Source of the DNA: Dehalococcoidia bacterium
Lineage (GTDB): Bacteria; Chloroflexota; Dehalococcoidia; Lucifugimonadales; Lucifugimonadaceae
Reading direction: 5' to 3'
DNA length: 64,000 nt
Assembly (NCBI GenBank): GCA_022819585.1
Contig: JAJEGY010000006.1
Span: forward strand, 47,340 to 111,339
Below are positions 49,483 to 59,423 of this stretch, one piece after another. The notes beneath the pieces are model-generated. The model did not search any database and was not told where the DNA came from. It was given only the letters and a program-made list of their open reading frames with translations. Position numbers and translations under genes: made by a program. Position 1 is the first letter of the stretch. Every line of letters begins with the position of its first letter.

Positions 49483-49929
49483 ATGCCCTTCCTAATCCCA
49501 AAACCCGTCCTCGCCGACATCATCTCCCACGCCCTCATCGCTGACCCCGAAGAATGCTGTGGCGTCCTAATCGGCGACGAAAACGGTGCCGACGAAGCAA
49601 AACGCATCAAAAACACCCACCCCGAACCTATCCGACGCTACGAGATGGACCCTGTAGCCTTAGCACGCGCCGAATCCGAAGCCGACGCTAAAGGCCTCAA
49701 AATCGTAGCCATCTACCACTCACACACCCACTCCCAAGCCTACCCATCCAAGACCGACGTCAACAACGCTGTCCAATCATGGTGGACCGAACCCTACTAC
49801 GTTCTAATCTCCCTAGTAGAAAAAACCCGACCCATAGTCCGAGCCTTCAAAATCTCCGACAACCACCAAGTAACCGAAACCCCAATAACCACCGACGGCG
49901 ACCAGTACGTAGAAACAACCCGAAGCTAA
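49483..49929 (+). CDS. M67-family JAB1/MPN/Mov34 metalloprotease-like protein
   Basis: EECCGVLIG and YHSHTHSQAYPSKTD (HxHx7SxxD JAMM motif). Confidence 0.88.
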   Translation: MPFLIPKPVLADIISHALIADPEECCGVLIGDENGADEAKRIKNTHPEPIRRYEMDPVALARAESEADAKGLKIVAIYHSHTHSQAYPSKTDVNNAVQSWWTEPYYVLISLVEKTRPIVRAFKISDNHQVTETPITTDGDQYVETTRS

Positions 49930-49970
49930 TTTCATGCTCGCCCCTTTCATGACGAAAAGGTCAACAATCC

Positions 49971-50046
49971 CGTAGGGGCCGTTCGTGAACGGCCCGGGGA
50001 GGGGCTGCGAAGGAAGCGAAGCGCCCTTCGCAGAGCGACGGACTCC
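49971..50046 (+). repeat. REP-like palindrome family 1, copy 3 (two-hairpin form)
   Basis: GGGCCGTTC/GAACGGCCC (49976-49995) and CTGCGAAGG/CCTTCGCAG (50005-50033). Confidence 0.88.
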
Positions 50047-50155
50047 CCCATCAACTTTGGACAAGTCCCCTTCGCTTTAGCCTAAAGGGACGCGAAGACG
50101 GCGCTCACAACGCCGTTGAACGGGGGATACCCGCCCTCAAACTAGAATCATGTAG

Positions 50156-51130
50156 ATGGTTATGAAACATTCAGCTATAGATAACAGTCACAAAAACGGT
50201 CACGTCGTTCAAGTCTCCGGCCTTGTAAAGCTCTACGATGAGTTACGCGCCGTAGACGGCATCACCTTCTCAGTAAGACGAGGCGAAACATTCGGTCTCC
50301 TCGGACCCAACGGCGCCGGCAAGACTACAACCATGCGCATGTTGGCCGGACTCTCCCCAGCAACCGACGGATCAGTCATGGTCGCCGGAATGGACGTCGC
50401 GAAGTCCGGTCGCGACGTCCGCAACGAGATCGGAGTGGTCACCCAGCACGACGGGCTCGACACAACCCTCGTAGTTCACCGCAACTTGGAGATGCACGGC
50501 TACCTCGCCGGACTCTCATACCGAGACTCGATCCGCCGAACCAAAGAAGTCCTAGGCTTCTTCAACCTCGAAACCCGCGCAAACGCCAGCATCCACGCCC
50601 TCTCCGGCGGCATGAAACGACGACTCGCCATCGCCAGAGCAATGATGTCCAGCCCGCAGCTGCTAGTCATGGACGAGCCGACCACCGGCCTCGACCCCCA
50701 GAGCCGCAACCGCGTCTGGGAACAACTCGGCGCCCTCAAAGAAGCCGGCGTAACAATCATCATGTCCACCCACTACATGATCGAAGCCGAAACCCTCTGC
50801 GACCGCCTAGCCATCATGGACCACGGCAACATCCTAGACATCGGAGAACCCGACGAAGTCGTCGAGCACCACGTCGGCGCAGAAGTCGCCATCCTCCAAC
50901 TAAGCGAAAACGCCACAACCGAAGAACGCGCCGCCCTCCGCCGACAACTCGACGCCGAAGGACGAGACTACAGCGAAGTAGGCCCACGCTTCCTGGTAAC
51001 CGCACCCAAAGGAACCAAACCAGAAGTCGCCACCCTAACTGGCCTCGCACCAATGCGCGTCACATACCGACCCGCTCACCTCGAAGACGTTTTCCTCTTC
51101 TTAACCGGCCGAGAGTTAAGAGACGAATAG
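50156..51130 (+). CDS. ABC transporter ATP-binding protein
   Basis: LLGPNGAGKTTTMRMLAGL, ALSGGMKRRLAIARAMMSSPQLLVMDEPTTGLDPQSR. Confidence 0.93.
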   Translation: MVMKHSAIDNSHKNGHVVQVSGLVKLYDELRAVDGITFSVRRGETFGLLGPNGAGKTTTMRMLAGLSPATDGSVMVAGMDVAKSGRDVRNEIGVVTQHDGLDTTLVVHRNLEMHGYLAGLSYRDSIRRTKEVLGFFNLETRANASIHALSGGMKRRLAIARAMMSSPQLLVMDEPTTGLDPQSRNRVWEQLGALKEAGVTIIMSTHYMIEAETLCDRLAIMDHGNILDIGEPDEVVEHHVGAEVAILQLSENATTEERAALRRQLDAEGRDYSEVGPRFLVTAPKGTKPEVATLTGLAPMRVTYRPAHLEDVFLFLTGRELRDE

Positions 51131-51143
51131 AAACCTGATACCT

Positions 51144-51965
51144 ATGAGCACCCAAGTAGCATTCCTAAACCAGACACGCTCCGAGCTGCGTACCTTCGCC
51201 GGAATCCGTTCCCGCTCCATTTCCGCCCTCTGGCTCCGACACTGGTTCGCATTCATCCGCTTCTGGAAATACGCAATCGCATTCCTCTTCGTCGAACCCG
51301 TCGTCATGATGATCGGCGTCGGTGTCGGAATCGGACGTCTCGTCCCGACCGTCCCCGGCACTGACATCCCCTACCCCGAGTTCGTCGCCCCCGGCATTAT
51401 CGTAGGTTCCGCCATGTTCGTCCCCATGGTCGAATGTTCCATGGGCGCATACAACCGCATGGAAAACCAGCTCTACGACACCCAGCTGACCGCTCCACTC
51501 TCCATCCTCGAAGTCCTCATCGCCGACATCGCATTCGGCACAACCCGGGCCTTCATCAGCATGGCCTCGATAACCGTCATCGCCGTCGCTTTCGGCTGGA
51601 TCAACGAGTGGACCGTAGTCTTCGTAATCATCCCCGTTTTCCTCGTCTCTGTCCTCTTCGGAGCGATCGGCTTCCTCTTCTCATCCACCGCGCCTCACGT
51701 CGCATTCGTAACCCTCGTCTTCACCGTCGTCGGTACCCCCATGTTCATGTTCAGCGGCATCTTCTACCCCTTCGAAGTCCTCCCCGACTGGGCACGAACA
51801 ATCTCGAACTTCGTCCCCCTCGCCCCAGCAGTCAACCTCAGCCGGGCCTTCTCAACCAACGTCTACGAGCCAGGCCTGATTTGGGACGTCCTCTTCCTCA
51901 TCGGAATGATCATCATAGTCCTCCCCCTCTCCTACATCCTCCTGAAGCGAAAACTCATCAAGTGA
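51144..51965 (+). CDS. ABC-2 type transporter permease
   Basis: Hydrophobic; YPEFVAPGIIVGSAMF, VGTPMFMFSGIFYPFEVLPDWARTISNFVPLAPAVNLSR. Confidence 0.88.
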   Translation: MSTQVAFLNQTRSELRTFAGIRSRSISALWLRHWFAFIRFWKYAIAFLFVEPVVMMIGVGVGIGRLVPTVPGTDIPYPEFVAPGIIVGSAMFVPMVECSMGAYNRMENQLYDTQLTAPLSILEVLIADIAFGTTRAFISMASITVIAVAFGWINEWTVVFVIIPVFLVSVLFGAIGFLFSSTAPHVAFVTLVFTVVGTPMFMFSGIFYPFEVLPDWARTISNFVPLAPAVNLSRAFSTNVYEPGLIWDVLFLIGMIIIVLPLSYILLKRKLIK

Positions 51966-52717
51966 TTGTGGAACATCCCGTTGCTGACGCTCTGGGTGAT
52001 ACACCGGAAACCGCCATCCCAGTTAGCCTTTTGCGCCGAGGCTTAGCCGAAGCATTTGTCGATGGCTCGCTCTCGCGTTTTAACGCTGCCGTGGTCCAAT
52101 CGCACTCCTTGCCTGATGAACCTTGGTGTTTCGGACGAGACGCCGAGTCAGTCTTGGAACTACTGCAAAGAACCGATGATTGGCTCGAACGCACAATGTC
52201 ACCGAACGTCTCGCAAGCGTTGGCAGCGCCCTTGGCCGCTTTGATACGGCAGGAAGAGAATGTCGAAGTGCGACTCTATGGAGATATCTACCATTCGCTG
52301 ACCAAGCCCCCAACTCCCCACACCCTTCCCGAGGCCAGACTGCTGAGGATGCAGGACGTTGGTCTTTTACTAGCCTCGAACAGGCACCCTCAGGAACTAG
52401 GGTTCGCAACTTTCGACGAGCTTTTGACCGAAGGAGCAGCCGCAGGGGCCATCGTGCACGGGAAATTGAGGGCATTGGCACACACGAACGCCTTGACCGA
52501 GAGATATGGTGACATCGGTGTAAACACGGAAAAGGCTTGGCGCGGGAAGGGATTCGCCACGGCCTGCGCAAGCACTGTTGCCAAAGAGATCCAAAGGCTT
52601 GGCCGCATTCCTGTTTGGAGCGCGGGGGAAGACAACTGGGCCTCGTTGCGCGTCGCCGAGAAATTAGGGTTCGTGGAAACATCAAGACGCATCTATTTGA
52701 ACGTTTTGCGCGCTTGA
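51962..52717 (+). CDS. GNAT-family N-acetyltransferase-like protein
   Basis: DIGVNTEKAWRGKGFATACASTVAKEIQRLGRIPVWSAGEDNWASLRVAEKLGFVETSR; GTG start overlapping the permease TGA. Confidence 0.78.
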   Translation: MIVEHPVADALGDTPETAIPVSLLRRGLAEAFVDGSLSRFNAAVVQSHSLPDEPWCFGRDAESVLELLQRTDDWLERTMSPNVSQALAAPLAALIRQEENVEVRLYGDIYHSLTKPPTPHTLPEARLLRMQDVGLLLASNRHPQELGFATFDELLTEGAAAGAIVHGKLRALAHTNALTERYGDIGVNTEKAWRGKGFATACASTVAKEIQRLGRIPVWSAGEDNWASLRVAEKLGFVETSRRIYLNVLRA

Positions 52718-52791
52718 AACGTGTTGAGATGAGCGCCATTGTCGACAGGCGTCAGCTTGAACTGGGTTTAGAATGAGAATCATCAACCAGC

Positions 52792-52884
52792 GGAGGGTTC
52801 GCATAGAGGCCTAGTGCGCCCGCCTGCTAAGCGGGTTGGGGGTGTTGAGCCCCCTCGCGGGTTCGAATCCCGCACCCTCCGCCA
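52792..52884 (+). tRNA. tRNA-Ser(GCT)
   Basis: GGAGGGT/ACCCTCC acceptor, anticodon GCT in CTGCTAA, long variable arm GGGGGTGTTGAGCCCCC, GGGTTCGAATCCC T-arm, encoded CCA. Confidence 0.95.
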
Positions 52885-52888
52885 TTTT

Positions 52889-53908
52889 TCATGCCTTGTG
52901 GCAAGCGGCGAGTCTACCGGCGCCTTTGTCTTCGAGTGGAGGATGATCGTTGTCTCGGCAATAATCGTCGGCGATCGGACAGCGGTCGTAAAACCTGCAA
53001 CGCGGCAATGGATCCACTGGCGCTGAGACCGATCCCTTGATCGATAAGGCATCCCTAGTTGCTTCGGGATCAGGGACCGGCACCGCTGAAAGCAGCGCCT
53101 TCGTGTATGGGTGCACCGGATACTGCAGCACGTCTTCTGTGTCACCCATCTCCACGATCTTGCCCAGATACATCACCGCAATCCGGCTGCACATGTAACG
53201 GGCGACCGCCAAGTCGTGAGTGATGTACAGATAACCGATGCCGAGCCGGTCTGCCAGCTCGTTCATGAGTTGCATGATGCCCGTTCTGATCGAGATGTCT
53301 AGCATCGAGGTCGGCTCGTCCGCCACCACGAACGACGGCTCCATTACCAGCGCCCGCGCAATCGCCACCCGTTGGCGCTGACCTCCCGACAACTCATGCG
53401 GAAATCGGAACAGGAACGATGCCGGTGGCGTCAGTCCGACCATCGACAAGGTCTCTGAAACTCGTTCGAACCGCTCCGAGTGATCGCCGATCTTCTGGAC
53501 GTGCAGCGGCTCGGCGACGGTATCGAAGATCGTCCTTCTTGGATTCATCGACTCATACGGATCCTGGAACACCATCTGGGCGCGGCGTCGGAAGTCTTTG
53601 AGCGGTGCGCCCTTGAGGTGGGCAATGTCCTCGAGATCGCCTGATTGGTTCTTGAACAGGACTTGGCCGTCGGTGGGCTCTGTAAGTCGGACGAGCATCC
53701 TGCCGGTGGTGGTCTTGCCGCATCCGGATTCACCGACGAGTCCCAGGGTTTCGCCCGGCATGAGGTCGAACGACACCCCGTCGACGGCGTGGATGAAGCT
53801 GCGGTCTCGGCGGAACCATCCGGCGGAAACCGGGTAACGCTTCGCAAGGTTCACCGCGCTGACCAGAGCGAGGGACGCGGATGCGGGGATGCCGACTGAG
53901 ACGTTCAC
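52889..53908 (-). CDS. oligopeptide/dipeptide ABC transporter ATP-binding protein (OppF-like)
   Basis: LVGESGCGKTTTGRMLVRL, HELSGGQRQRVAIARALVMEPSFVVADEPTSMLD, C-terminal CRFYDRCPIADDYC. Confidence 0.92.
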   Translation of the reverse strand: MNVSVGIPASASLALVSAVNLAKRYPVSAGWFRRDRSFIHAVDGVSFDLMPGETLGLVGESGCGKTTTGRMLVRLTEPTDGQVLFKNQSGDLEDIAHLKGAPLKDFRRRAQMVFQDPYESMNPRRTIFDTVAEPLHVQKIGDHSERFERVSETLSMVGLTPPASFLFRFPHELSGGQRQRVAIARALVMEPSFVVADEPTSMLDISIRTGIMQLMNELADRLGIGYLYITHDLAVARYMCSRIAVMYLGKIVEMGDTEDVLQYPVHPYTKALLSAVPVPDPEATRDALSIKGSVSAPVDPLPRCRFYDRCPIADDYCRDNDHPPLEDKGAGRLAACHKA

Positions 53909-53912
53909 GGTG

Positions 53913-54890
53913 TCACTCGCCTCCTAGATCGTCAACCGGATTCCAACATGTCGCCCAGTGGTCGCCACGTTGGACGGTTGGCGGGATGGAAGTTCGGCAC
54001 TCGTCAGTGGCGTAGGCGCATCGGGGATGGAAGGCGCATCCGGCTGGTAGATCGAGGAGGTCGGGCGGCTCGCCGGGAAGTGTAGTCAGGTCGTGCTTCT
54101 CGCCGCGTACGCTGGGGAAGGCCGACATGAGGGCCTTGGTGTACGGGTGGATCGGCCTAGCGTATACCTCGGTCGTGGGGCCGAACTCCACGAGTTTTCC
54201 GGCGTACATCACTCCAACGACGTCACAGACCTCGGCGATCACAGCCATGTCGTGAGAGATATAGATCATGCTCATGTTGAGTGAACGCTGGATGGCCTGC
54301 ATCTCTCGTAGGATGTGATCTTGGACGATCACGTCGAGAGCGGTGGTGGGTTCGTCGGCGATGATGATGTCTGGTTCGCACGCCAACGCCATGGCGATGA
54401 TTGCGCGCTGTCTCATACCTCCGCTGTACTCGTGGGGGTACCGACGAATGTAGGTCGGATCCAAGCTGACGAGATCGAACAGTTCGCGTACTCTTTCCAT
54501 CGCGTCACGGCCTGCAGATGCGGAGTGCGCTTCCAGCGCTTCGATGATCTGATCGCCTACCCGGTAGACCGGGTCGAGGGAGTTCATGGCGGCTTGGAAG
54601 ACCATGGAGATGCGATCCCATCGATGGGCCCTCATCTGGTCTTCGCTCAGAGTGGTGAGATCGACACCGTTAAGGATGATGCTGCCCGAAACGAGTCTTG
54701 CATTGTCGGGCAGCAGTTTTAGCAACGTCATGGCGATGGAGGATTTGCCGCAACCGGATTCGCCGACCAGCCCAAGCGATTGTCCACGTGCCACGGCGAA
54801 GGATACGCCGTCGACCGCGCGCACGGTGCCCGCCCGGGTGACGTAGTGCATCTTCAGGTCTTCGACGACAAGGACGGGATCGGTGGTCAT
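53913..54890 (-). CDS. oligopeptide/dipeptide ABC transporter ATP-binding protein (OppD-like)
   Basis: LVGESGCGKSSIAMTLLKLLP, YSGGMRQRAIIAMALACEPDIIIADEPTTALD, CAFHPRCAYATDEC. Confidence 0.92.
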   Translation of the reverse strand: MTTDPVLVVEDLKMHYVTRAGTVRAVDGVSFAVARGQSLGLVGESGCGKSSIAMTLLKLLPDNARLVSGSIILNGVDLTTLSEDQMRAHRWDRISMVFQAAMNSLDPVYRVGDQIIEALEAHSASAGRDAMERVRELFDLVSLDPTYIRRYPHEYSGGMRQRAIIAMALACEPDIIIADEPTTALDVIVQDHILREMQAIQRSLNMSMIYISHDMAVIAEVCDVVGVMYAGKLVEFGPTTEVYARPIHPYTKALMSAFPSVRGEKHDLTTLPGEPPDLLDLPAGCAFHPRCAYATDECRTSIPPTVQRGDHWATCWNPVDDLGGE

Positions 54891-55837
54891 CGGCTTCTGA
54901 GCCTCGGGTTAACTACCTCGTCGAGCGATCTGCCGACGAGGTAGAAGGCGGAACACAGGAGCGTGATGGACAGGCTCGCGGGGAATATGAGCCACCAGAA
55001 CTCGGTGACTTGCAGCAGGTATCCGGCGGATTCCGTGGTGTGGATCATCAATCCCCAACTCATGCGAACGTCGAGGAGTCCGAGGAAGCTGAGCACAGCT
55101 TCGGAGAATATGGCGCTGGTGACGGTGAACATCATGTAGAGGAACGACAGCGGGAGGAGGTTCGGCACGATGTGGACCAGGATGATGTGGAAATGTCCAC
55201 CGCCTGCACTCCGTGCAGCGTCGATGTACGGTTTTACGACCACGGAGAGTGCCTGTGATTTGAGGACCACGCCGGTTGCCCCGAAACCGGAAAGGATGCC
55301 GATGATCAATGCGAGTTCGAAATGTTCGACGCCGATGAGTGCGCTTAGGACGATGAGGACGCTTATCGCAGGCATCATGATCATGATGTCCGCGAGCCGC
55401 ATTAGGAGGGTGTCGACCCATCCACCGAAATATGCGGCGATTGCGCCGACGGCGGTACCGATTACGACGGTGACGGTCGCGGCGAGCAGTCCGAGTAGGA
55501 ACTCCGACCTTGCGCTGAACATCAGCTGGCTGAGGATGTCCCTGCCTAGAGGATCCGTACCGAGAAGGTGTTTCAAACTCGGTGGGGCGGGTTGCTGAGT
55601 CTCGTCGAATGCGTATCCGACCACGGGATCGTAAGTGCGAGGCTCCCAAACCGTGTTCATGAGGATCGGATGTGCGAGAGCCAGCAGGGCGTACAGGCCG
55701 ATGATCGCCAATCCGATGATCCCGATCCGAGTTCTGACGAATAGCTGCCAGTTCTCGCGAAGGGACTGCAATGCAAGTCTCAGACGGGCCCGCCATAGCG
55801 CGGTTGGGACGGCGTGTTGGGCATTGACCGCCGACAT
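54887..55837 (-). CDS. ABC transporter permease (OppC/DppC-like)
   Basis: LLGTDPLGRDILSQLMFSARSEFLLGLLAATVTVVIGTAVGAIAAYFGG. Confidence 0.92.
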   Translation of the reverse strand: MSAVNAQHAVPTALWRARLRLALQSLRENWQLFVRTRIGIIGLAIIGLYALLALAHPILMNTVWEPRTYDPVVGYAFDETQQPAPPSLKHLLGTDPLGRDILSQLMFSARSEFLLGLLAATVTVVIGTAVGAIAAYFGGWVDTLLMRLADIMIMMPAISVLIVLSALIGVEHFELALIIGILSGFGATGVVLKSQALSVVVKPYIDAARSAGGGHFHIILVHIVPNLLPLSFLYMMFTVTSAIFSEAVLSFLGLLDVRMSWGLMIHTTESAGYLLQVTEFWWLIFPASLSITLLCSAFYLVGRSLDEVVNPRLRSR

Positions 55838-56985
55838 CAGTATCGGATCCTCGGGTCGAGGTATGCGTATAGGACGTCTGCAACCAAGTGAGCCACAAGC
55901 ACGAATATGCCGACGAATACGAAAGCGCCGACCGCTAACGGCAGGTCTTCAGTCAACGTCGCCGACACCAGTGTCTGCCCCATTCCAGGCCAAGAGAAGA
56001 TCGATTCCGTGATGACTCCGCCATCCACCGCGAACGCGAGGCTGAAAATGAAGCTCGTAACCACCGGCAACAAGGCGTTGCGAGCCACGTGCTTGTCGCG
56101 CACCGCGCGTTCTGGCAAACCCTTGGCTCGGGCGGCCATGACGAAGTCTTCCCGCATAGTCTCCAACATGCTGTTGCGTGTTAGCAACATCGTTCCCGCA
56201 AAACTGATCAGCGTCAAGGTCACGACGGGCAGCACCATATGGCGCAAAATGTCCCAGGCAAAGACAACGGTGCCCGACGAAATCCAAACACCGGCGACCG
56301 CGAGAGACGCCAGAGCGATGCTCGCGATGCGAATGATTCGCGCGTTTCCCATCCTTCGCTGCCCAGTGATCACGAACACGGCGAACACGACGACCGACAC
56401 GACGAAGGCGGTCAAGATCATCTGATTAAAGACCGAGTTGGCGTCGATGGATGCGTCTCTCCAGAGCACTGGGTCGAGGAACTTGCCTATCGGCAGCCAA
56501 CCCGCTTTGAATGCGAACAGCCAGATCATCATCAGGCCGAACCAAGGCGTGAAGACGGTGTACAGCGTCACCCCGCCGACGGTGGATGTGTACTCGAACC
56601 ACCCGCCGCGTCGCCAAGCAAGGATCTTGCCAAGCGCGAATCCGAGATAGAACGAGAGGGCTGTGGCGGTCATAAAGAGGACAACGGTTCTGGGCAACCT
56701 CTCCATGATGACGTCGGCGACCGATCGAGGGTAGTGGCTGAACGAGATCCCGAAGTTGCCAGTGAAGGTGTTCTTGATGTGGACGAGGTATTGCTTCCAC
56801 AGGGGTTCATTCACGCCGAACAGGTCCTGCAGCCTTTCCCGAGTTTCGGGAGGGACATCGGGATTCAAGGCGTAGAAATTGCTGACGTCTCCCGGCTGTG
56901 CGTTGACGATGAAGAAAACCAGCGTTAGGAACACGAACAGAGTGACGAGGATTTGCGCCAATCTCTTCAGCAGGTATTTGGCCAT
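55837..56985 (-). CDS. ABC transporter permease (OppB/DppB-like)
   Basis: MAKYLLKRLAQILVTLFVFLTLVFFIVNAQPGD, TRNSMLETMREDFVMAARAKGLPERAV. Confidence 0.92.
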   Translation of the reverse strand: MAKYLLKRLAQILVTLFVFLTLVFFIVNAQPGDVSNFYALNPDVPPETRERLQDLFGVNEPLWKQYLVHIKNTFTGNFGISFSHYPRSVADVIMERLPRTVVLFMTATALSFYLGFALGKILAWRRGGWFEYTSTVGGVTLYTVFTPWFGLMMIWLFAFKAGWLPIGKFLDPVLWRDASIDANSVFNQMILTAFVVSVVVFAVFVITGQRRMGNARIIRIASIALASLAVAGVWISSGTVVFAWDILRHMVLPVVTLTLISFAGTMLLTRNSMLETMREDFVMAARAKGLPERAVRDKHVARNALLPVVTSFIFSLAFAVDGGVITESIFSWPGMGQTLVSATLTEDLPLAVGAFVFVGIFVLVAHLVADVLYAYLDPRIRY

Positions 56986-57085
56986 CAGCCCGTCCTGGCG
57001 ATCATGCCGGATGCGCCCCTCTATTTTGGTGCTTGCCGTGTTGGGGCAACTCGCCCCCTCGGATCAAAACGAAGGGGCGGGTCTG

Positions 57086-59209
57086 TTACTTGATTACGAC
57101 TTCCTGCTGCATGCCGTTCTGTTGTTCCAGTCCACCAAGCACCGAGGTGTAAGGGAACTCGATTCTCGACGGCCGGTATGCATCCAGTTTCGGAGTAGTG
57201 AACAGCGGCACGTAAGGCAGGTCTTCGGCAAGGAACGCCTGAAGCTGGAACGCCTTTTCTCTCGCTCCTTCAATAGTCGTCTCCGAGAGGAGACCGAGAG
57301 ACAGGTCGTCGAACTGTCCATTCGCGTATCCGCCCCAGTTGTAACCGCCGCCGATTTCGGGTGAATGCCTGCTGTGGAAGAAATTCTCTAAGTAATCGGG
57401 GAAAATCGACAGGCCCCATCCGAGGATCCACATGTCAAGGTCTTCGGCGACATTGTCGCTGAAGAGTTCGTCGACGATGACGTTGAATCCGGTAAGCTGC
57501 GCTCGCACTGGTATGCCGACGTCGGTGAGCCAGCGTTCGACCCAGATGGCGAACGTGGACCGCATGGGATCGTAACCAGCGCTGGGAGCTAGGAGCGTCA
57601 TCTCAGGTACAGGCGATCCGTCGGGCATTTTGAGTCCTTTGCCCTGCTTGGCGATGAAGGCGCCGTCCTCGCTGACCTCAGGTTCCTCCTCGTAGGTGAA
57701 TCCGGCGTTTTTGAGGAGTTCAACGGCCTGGGCAATCCGCTCTCCCCTGCTGAGGTCTTTGCCGAACTTCGGGACATCGGCGTTGTGCCAAAACTCGTTG
57801 CCTTCGGGAACCATGGCATAAACCGGGATCGCGGCGTCTTGCAAGACGGTTCTGGCGACAAACTCCTTGTCGATGACCGTGGCGACGGCTTGTCTGAATT
57901 CCGGGATGTCCATCGGCGGTTTTCGTACGTTGAAACCGAGGTATCGGACGCCGTTGTTGGAGTTCGCGGCGATTTGCAGGTCAGGAGTGTTCCTAACGCG
58001 GTCAAGGAAACCTTTTTCCAATCCGAGAGGATTGAAAACGTAGTCGATGTCACCATTGGTCAGAGCAAGGATCGCGGCGTCCTGGTTGCCGTAGATGCTG
58101 AACAGTTCCGATTCGACATGGGGTCCGACCTCGTATTCAAGAACCTTATCCCCCTCTGCCTCACCGAAATACGTCGCCGAGTGTCCGGTGCGGTCGTTGG
58201 ATTGCGAGTACGCGCCGTTAGCGTACATGGTGACCACGGTGCCTTGGTCAAAGAAGTTGGGATCGGTGTTGTTTTCGAAGAAAGCGCCGGGTTCCCACTT
58301 GCTGAACACGAAGCCGCCGAGGGTCGGTTCACCGTCGGGGACGTGTGCGAATAGCGCTTCCTGTTGCTGCTCGACCTCGCCTGCCTTCTTAACTTCTTCG
58401 ATGACCGGCGCCCAGTAGTGCTCGGCGAGGACGGGCATGAATCCTAGACCGAACTGCCACACGCTCAATCCCGGTGTTTGCGGATTGCCTTCGGCGTCGG
58501 TGGTCTTGAAGAAGACCTTCAGCGTGTGGGTGTCGACAGCTTCCACCCGGTCGAGGAACACGGGATCGACTGCCTGCGCCCAGTTTGAGGAGAGCTGCAA
58601 ATCAAGCACGGTGTTCACGGTGAATACGAAGTCGCCGGCGTCCAACTCATGGCCGTCGCTCCACACGACGCCGGTCTGGAGCGGTACTTCGGCGGTCCAG
58701 AACTCGCTGTCGCCGACGGTCTCTTTTACGAGATCGGTTGGAAAGTCGGCGGCGAGACTTGGGATCCAATCGAAGCGCTGGTCGGAGTAGCCGTACAACG
58801 ATCCCGAGTGGCCGTCGAGAACGTATTGCGTCCACACGGAACCCGCTGGTCCACCGTAGTAGTTCCAGAAATTCCTAGAGATCGGTTCCTCGAAGATTCC
58901 CATCTGGTAGATCGGCGGCCCTGCAGAGACCTCAGGCTCGGGGGTCGGCTCGACGATCTTCTCCACCTCAACGATCTTTTCTACCTCAACTACCTTCTCA
59001 ATGGGCACCTCCACCTCGACTTCTACCTCTTTGATCACCTCCTTCTCAACCTCCACCTCCTTGATGACCTCTTTCTCAACCTCTACCTCTTTGATCACCT
59101 CTACCGGCACTTCTTTGATGATGGTGACCGGCTCCGCTTCCCCTTGGCAAGCAACGAGCGCTATGGCAACCAATGCGACCGAAACGATAATCAAATATCT
59201 CGTCATCAT
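57086..59209 (-). CDS. ABC transporter substrate-binding lipoprotein (family 5) with charged repeat stalk
   Basis: Lipobox VAIALVACQGE; N-terminal KEVEVEKEVIKEVEVE repeats; SBP-like VRYLGFNVRKPPMDIPEFRQAVATVIDKEFV; SD GGAGG before ATG at 59209. Confidence 0.9.
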   Translation of the reverse strand: MMTRYLIIVSVALVAIALVACQGEAEPVTIIKEVPVEVIKEVEVEKEVIKEVEVEKEVIKEVEVEVEVPIEKVVEVEKIVEVEKIVEPTPEPEVSAGPPIYQMGIFEEPISRNFWNYYGGPAGSVWTQYVLDGHSGSLYGYSDQRFDWIPSLAADFPTDLVKETVGDSEFWTAEVPLQTGVVWSDGHELDAGDFVFTVNTVLDLQLSSNWAQAVDPVFLDRVEAVDTHTLKVFFKTTDAEGNPQTPGLSVWQFGLGFMPVLAEHYWAPVIEEVKKAGEVEQQQEALFAHVPDGEPTLGGFVFSKWEPGAFFENNTDPNFFDQGTVVTMYANGAYSQSNDRTGHSATYFGEAEGDKVLEYEVGPHVESELFSIYGNQDAAILALTNGDIDYVFNPLGLEKGFLDRVRNTPDLQIAANSNNGVRYLGFNVRKPPMDIPEFRQAVATVIDKEFVARTVLQDAAIPVYAMVPEGNEFWHNADVPKFGKDLSRGERIAQAVELLKNAGFTYEEEPEVSEDGAFIAKQGKGLKMPDGSPVPEMTLLAPSAGYDPMRSTFAIWVERWLTDVGIPVRAQLTGFNVIVDELFSDNVAEDLDMWILGWGLSIFPDYLENFFHSRHSPEIGGGYNWGGYANGQFDDLSLGLLSETTIEGAREKAFQLQAFLAEDLPYVPLFTTPKLDAYRPSRIEFPYTSVLGGLEQQNGMQQEVVIK

Positions 59210-59423
59210 CGAAACCTCCATGGGCCCGTATCCTCGCATCAGAGTGACGGTCTATTTACATCTAATAGGAGTCTATACTCACGCTACAGCAAATCAGATC
59301 CCTGCGACGAACACACATTTCGCCGCTGAATTTACCCTTCTGTTGAGAAACTTGCTGATGTTCTGACCGCCAAAATCCCGGCGCGATAATGTCTTGCCAC
59401 ACCCTATCGTTGAGCACTTCACC

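Noticed and set aside
51434-51961. N-terminal extension of the GNAT ORF from 51434
   Set aside because: Out-of-frame reading of the ABC permease gene; GNAT homology starts after the GTG at 51962.
58940-59120. Non-coding tandem repeat/minisatellite
   Set aside because: It is in frame within the substrate-binding lipoprotein and encodes the Lys-Glu-Val stalk.
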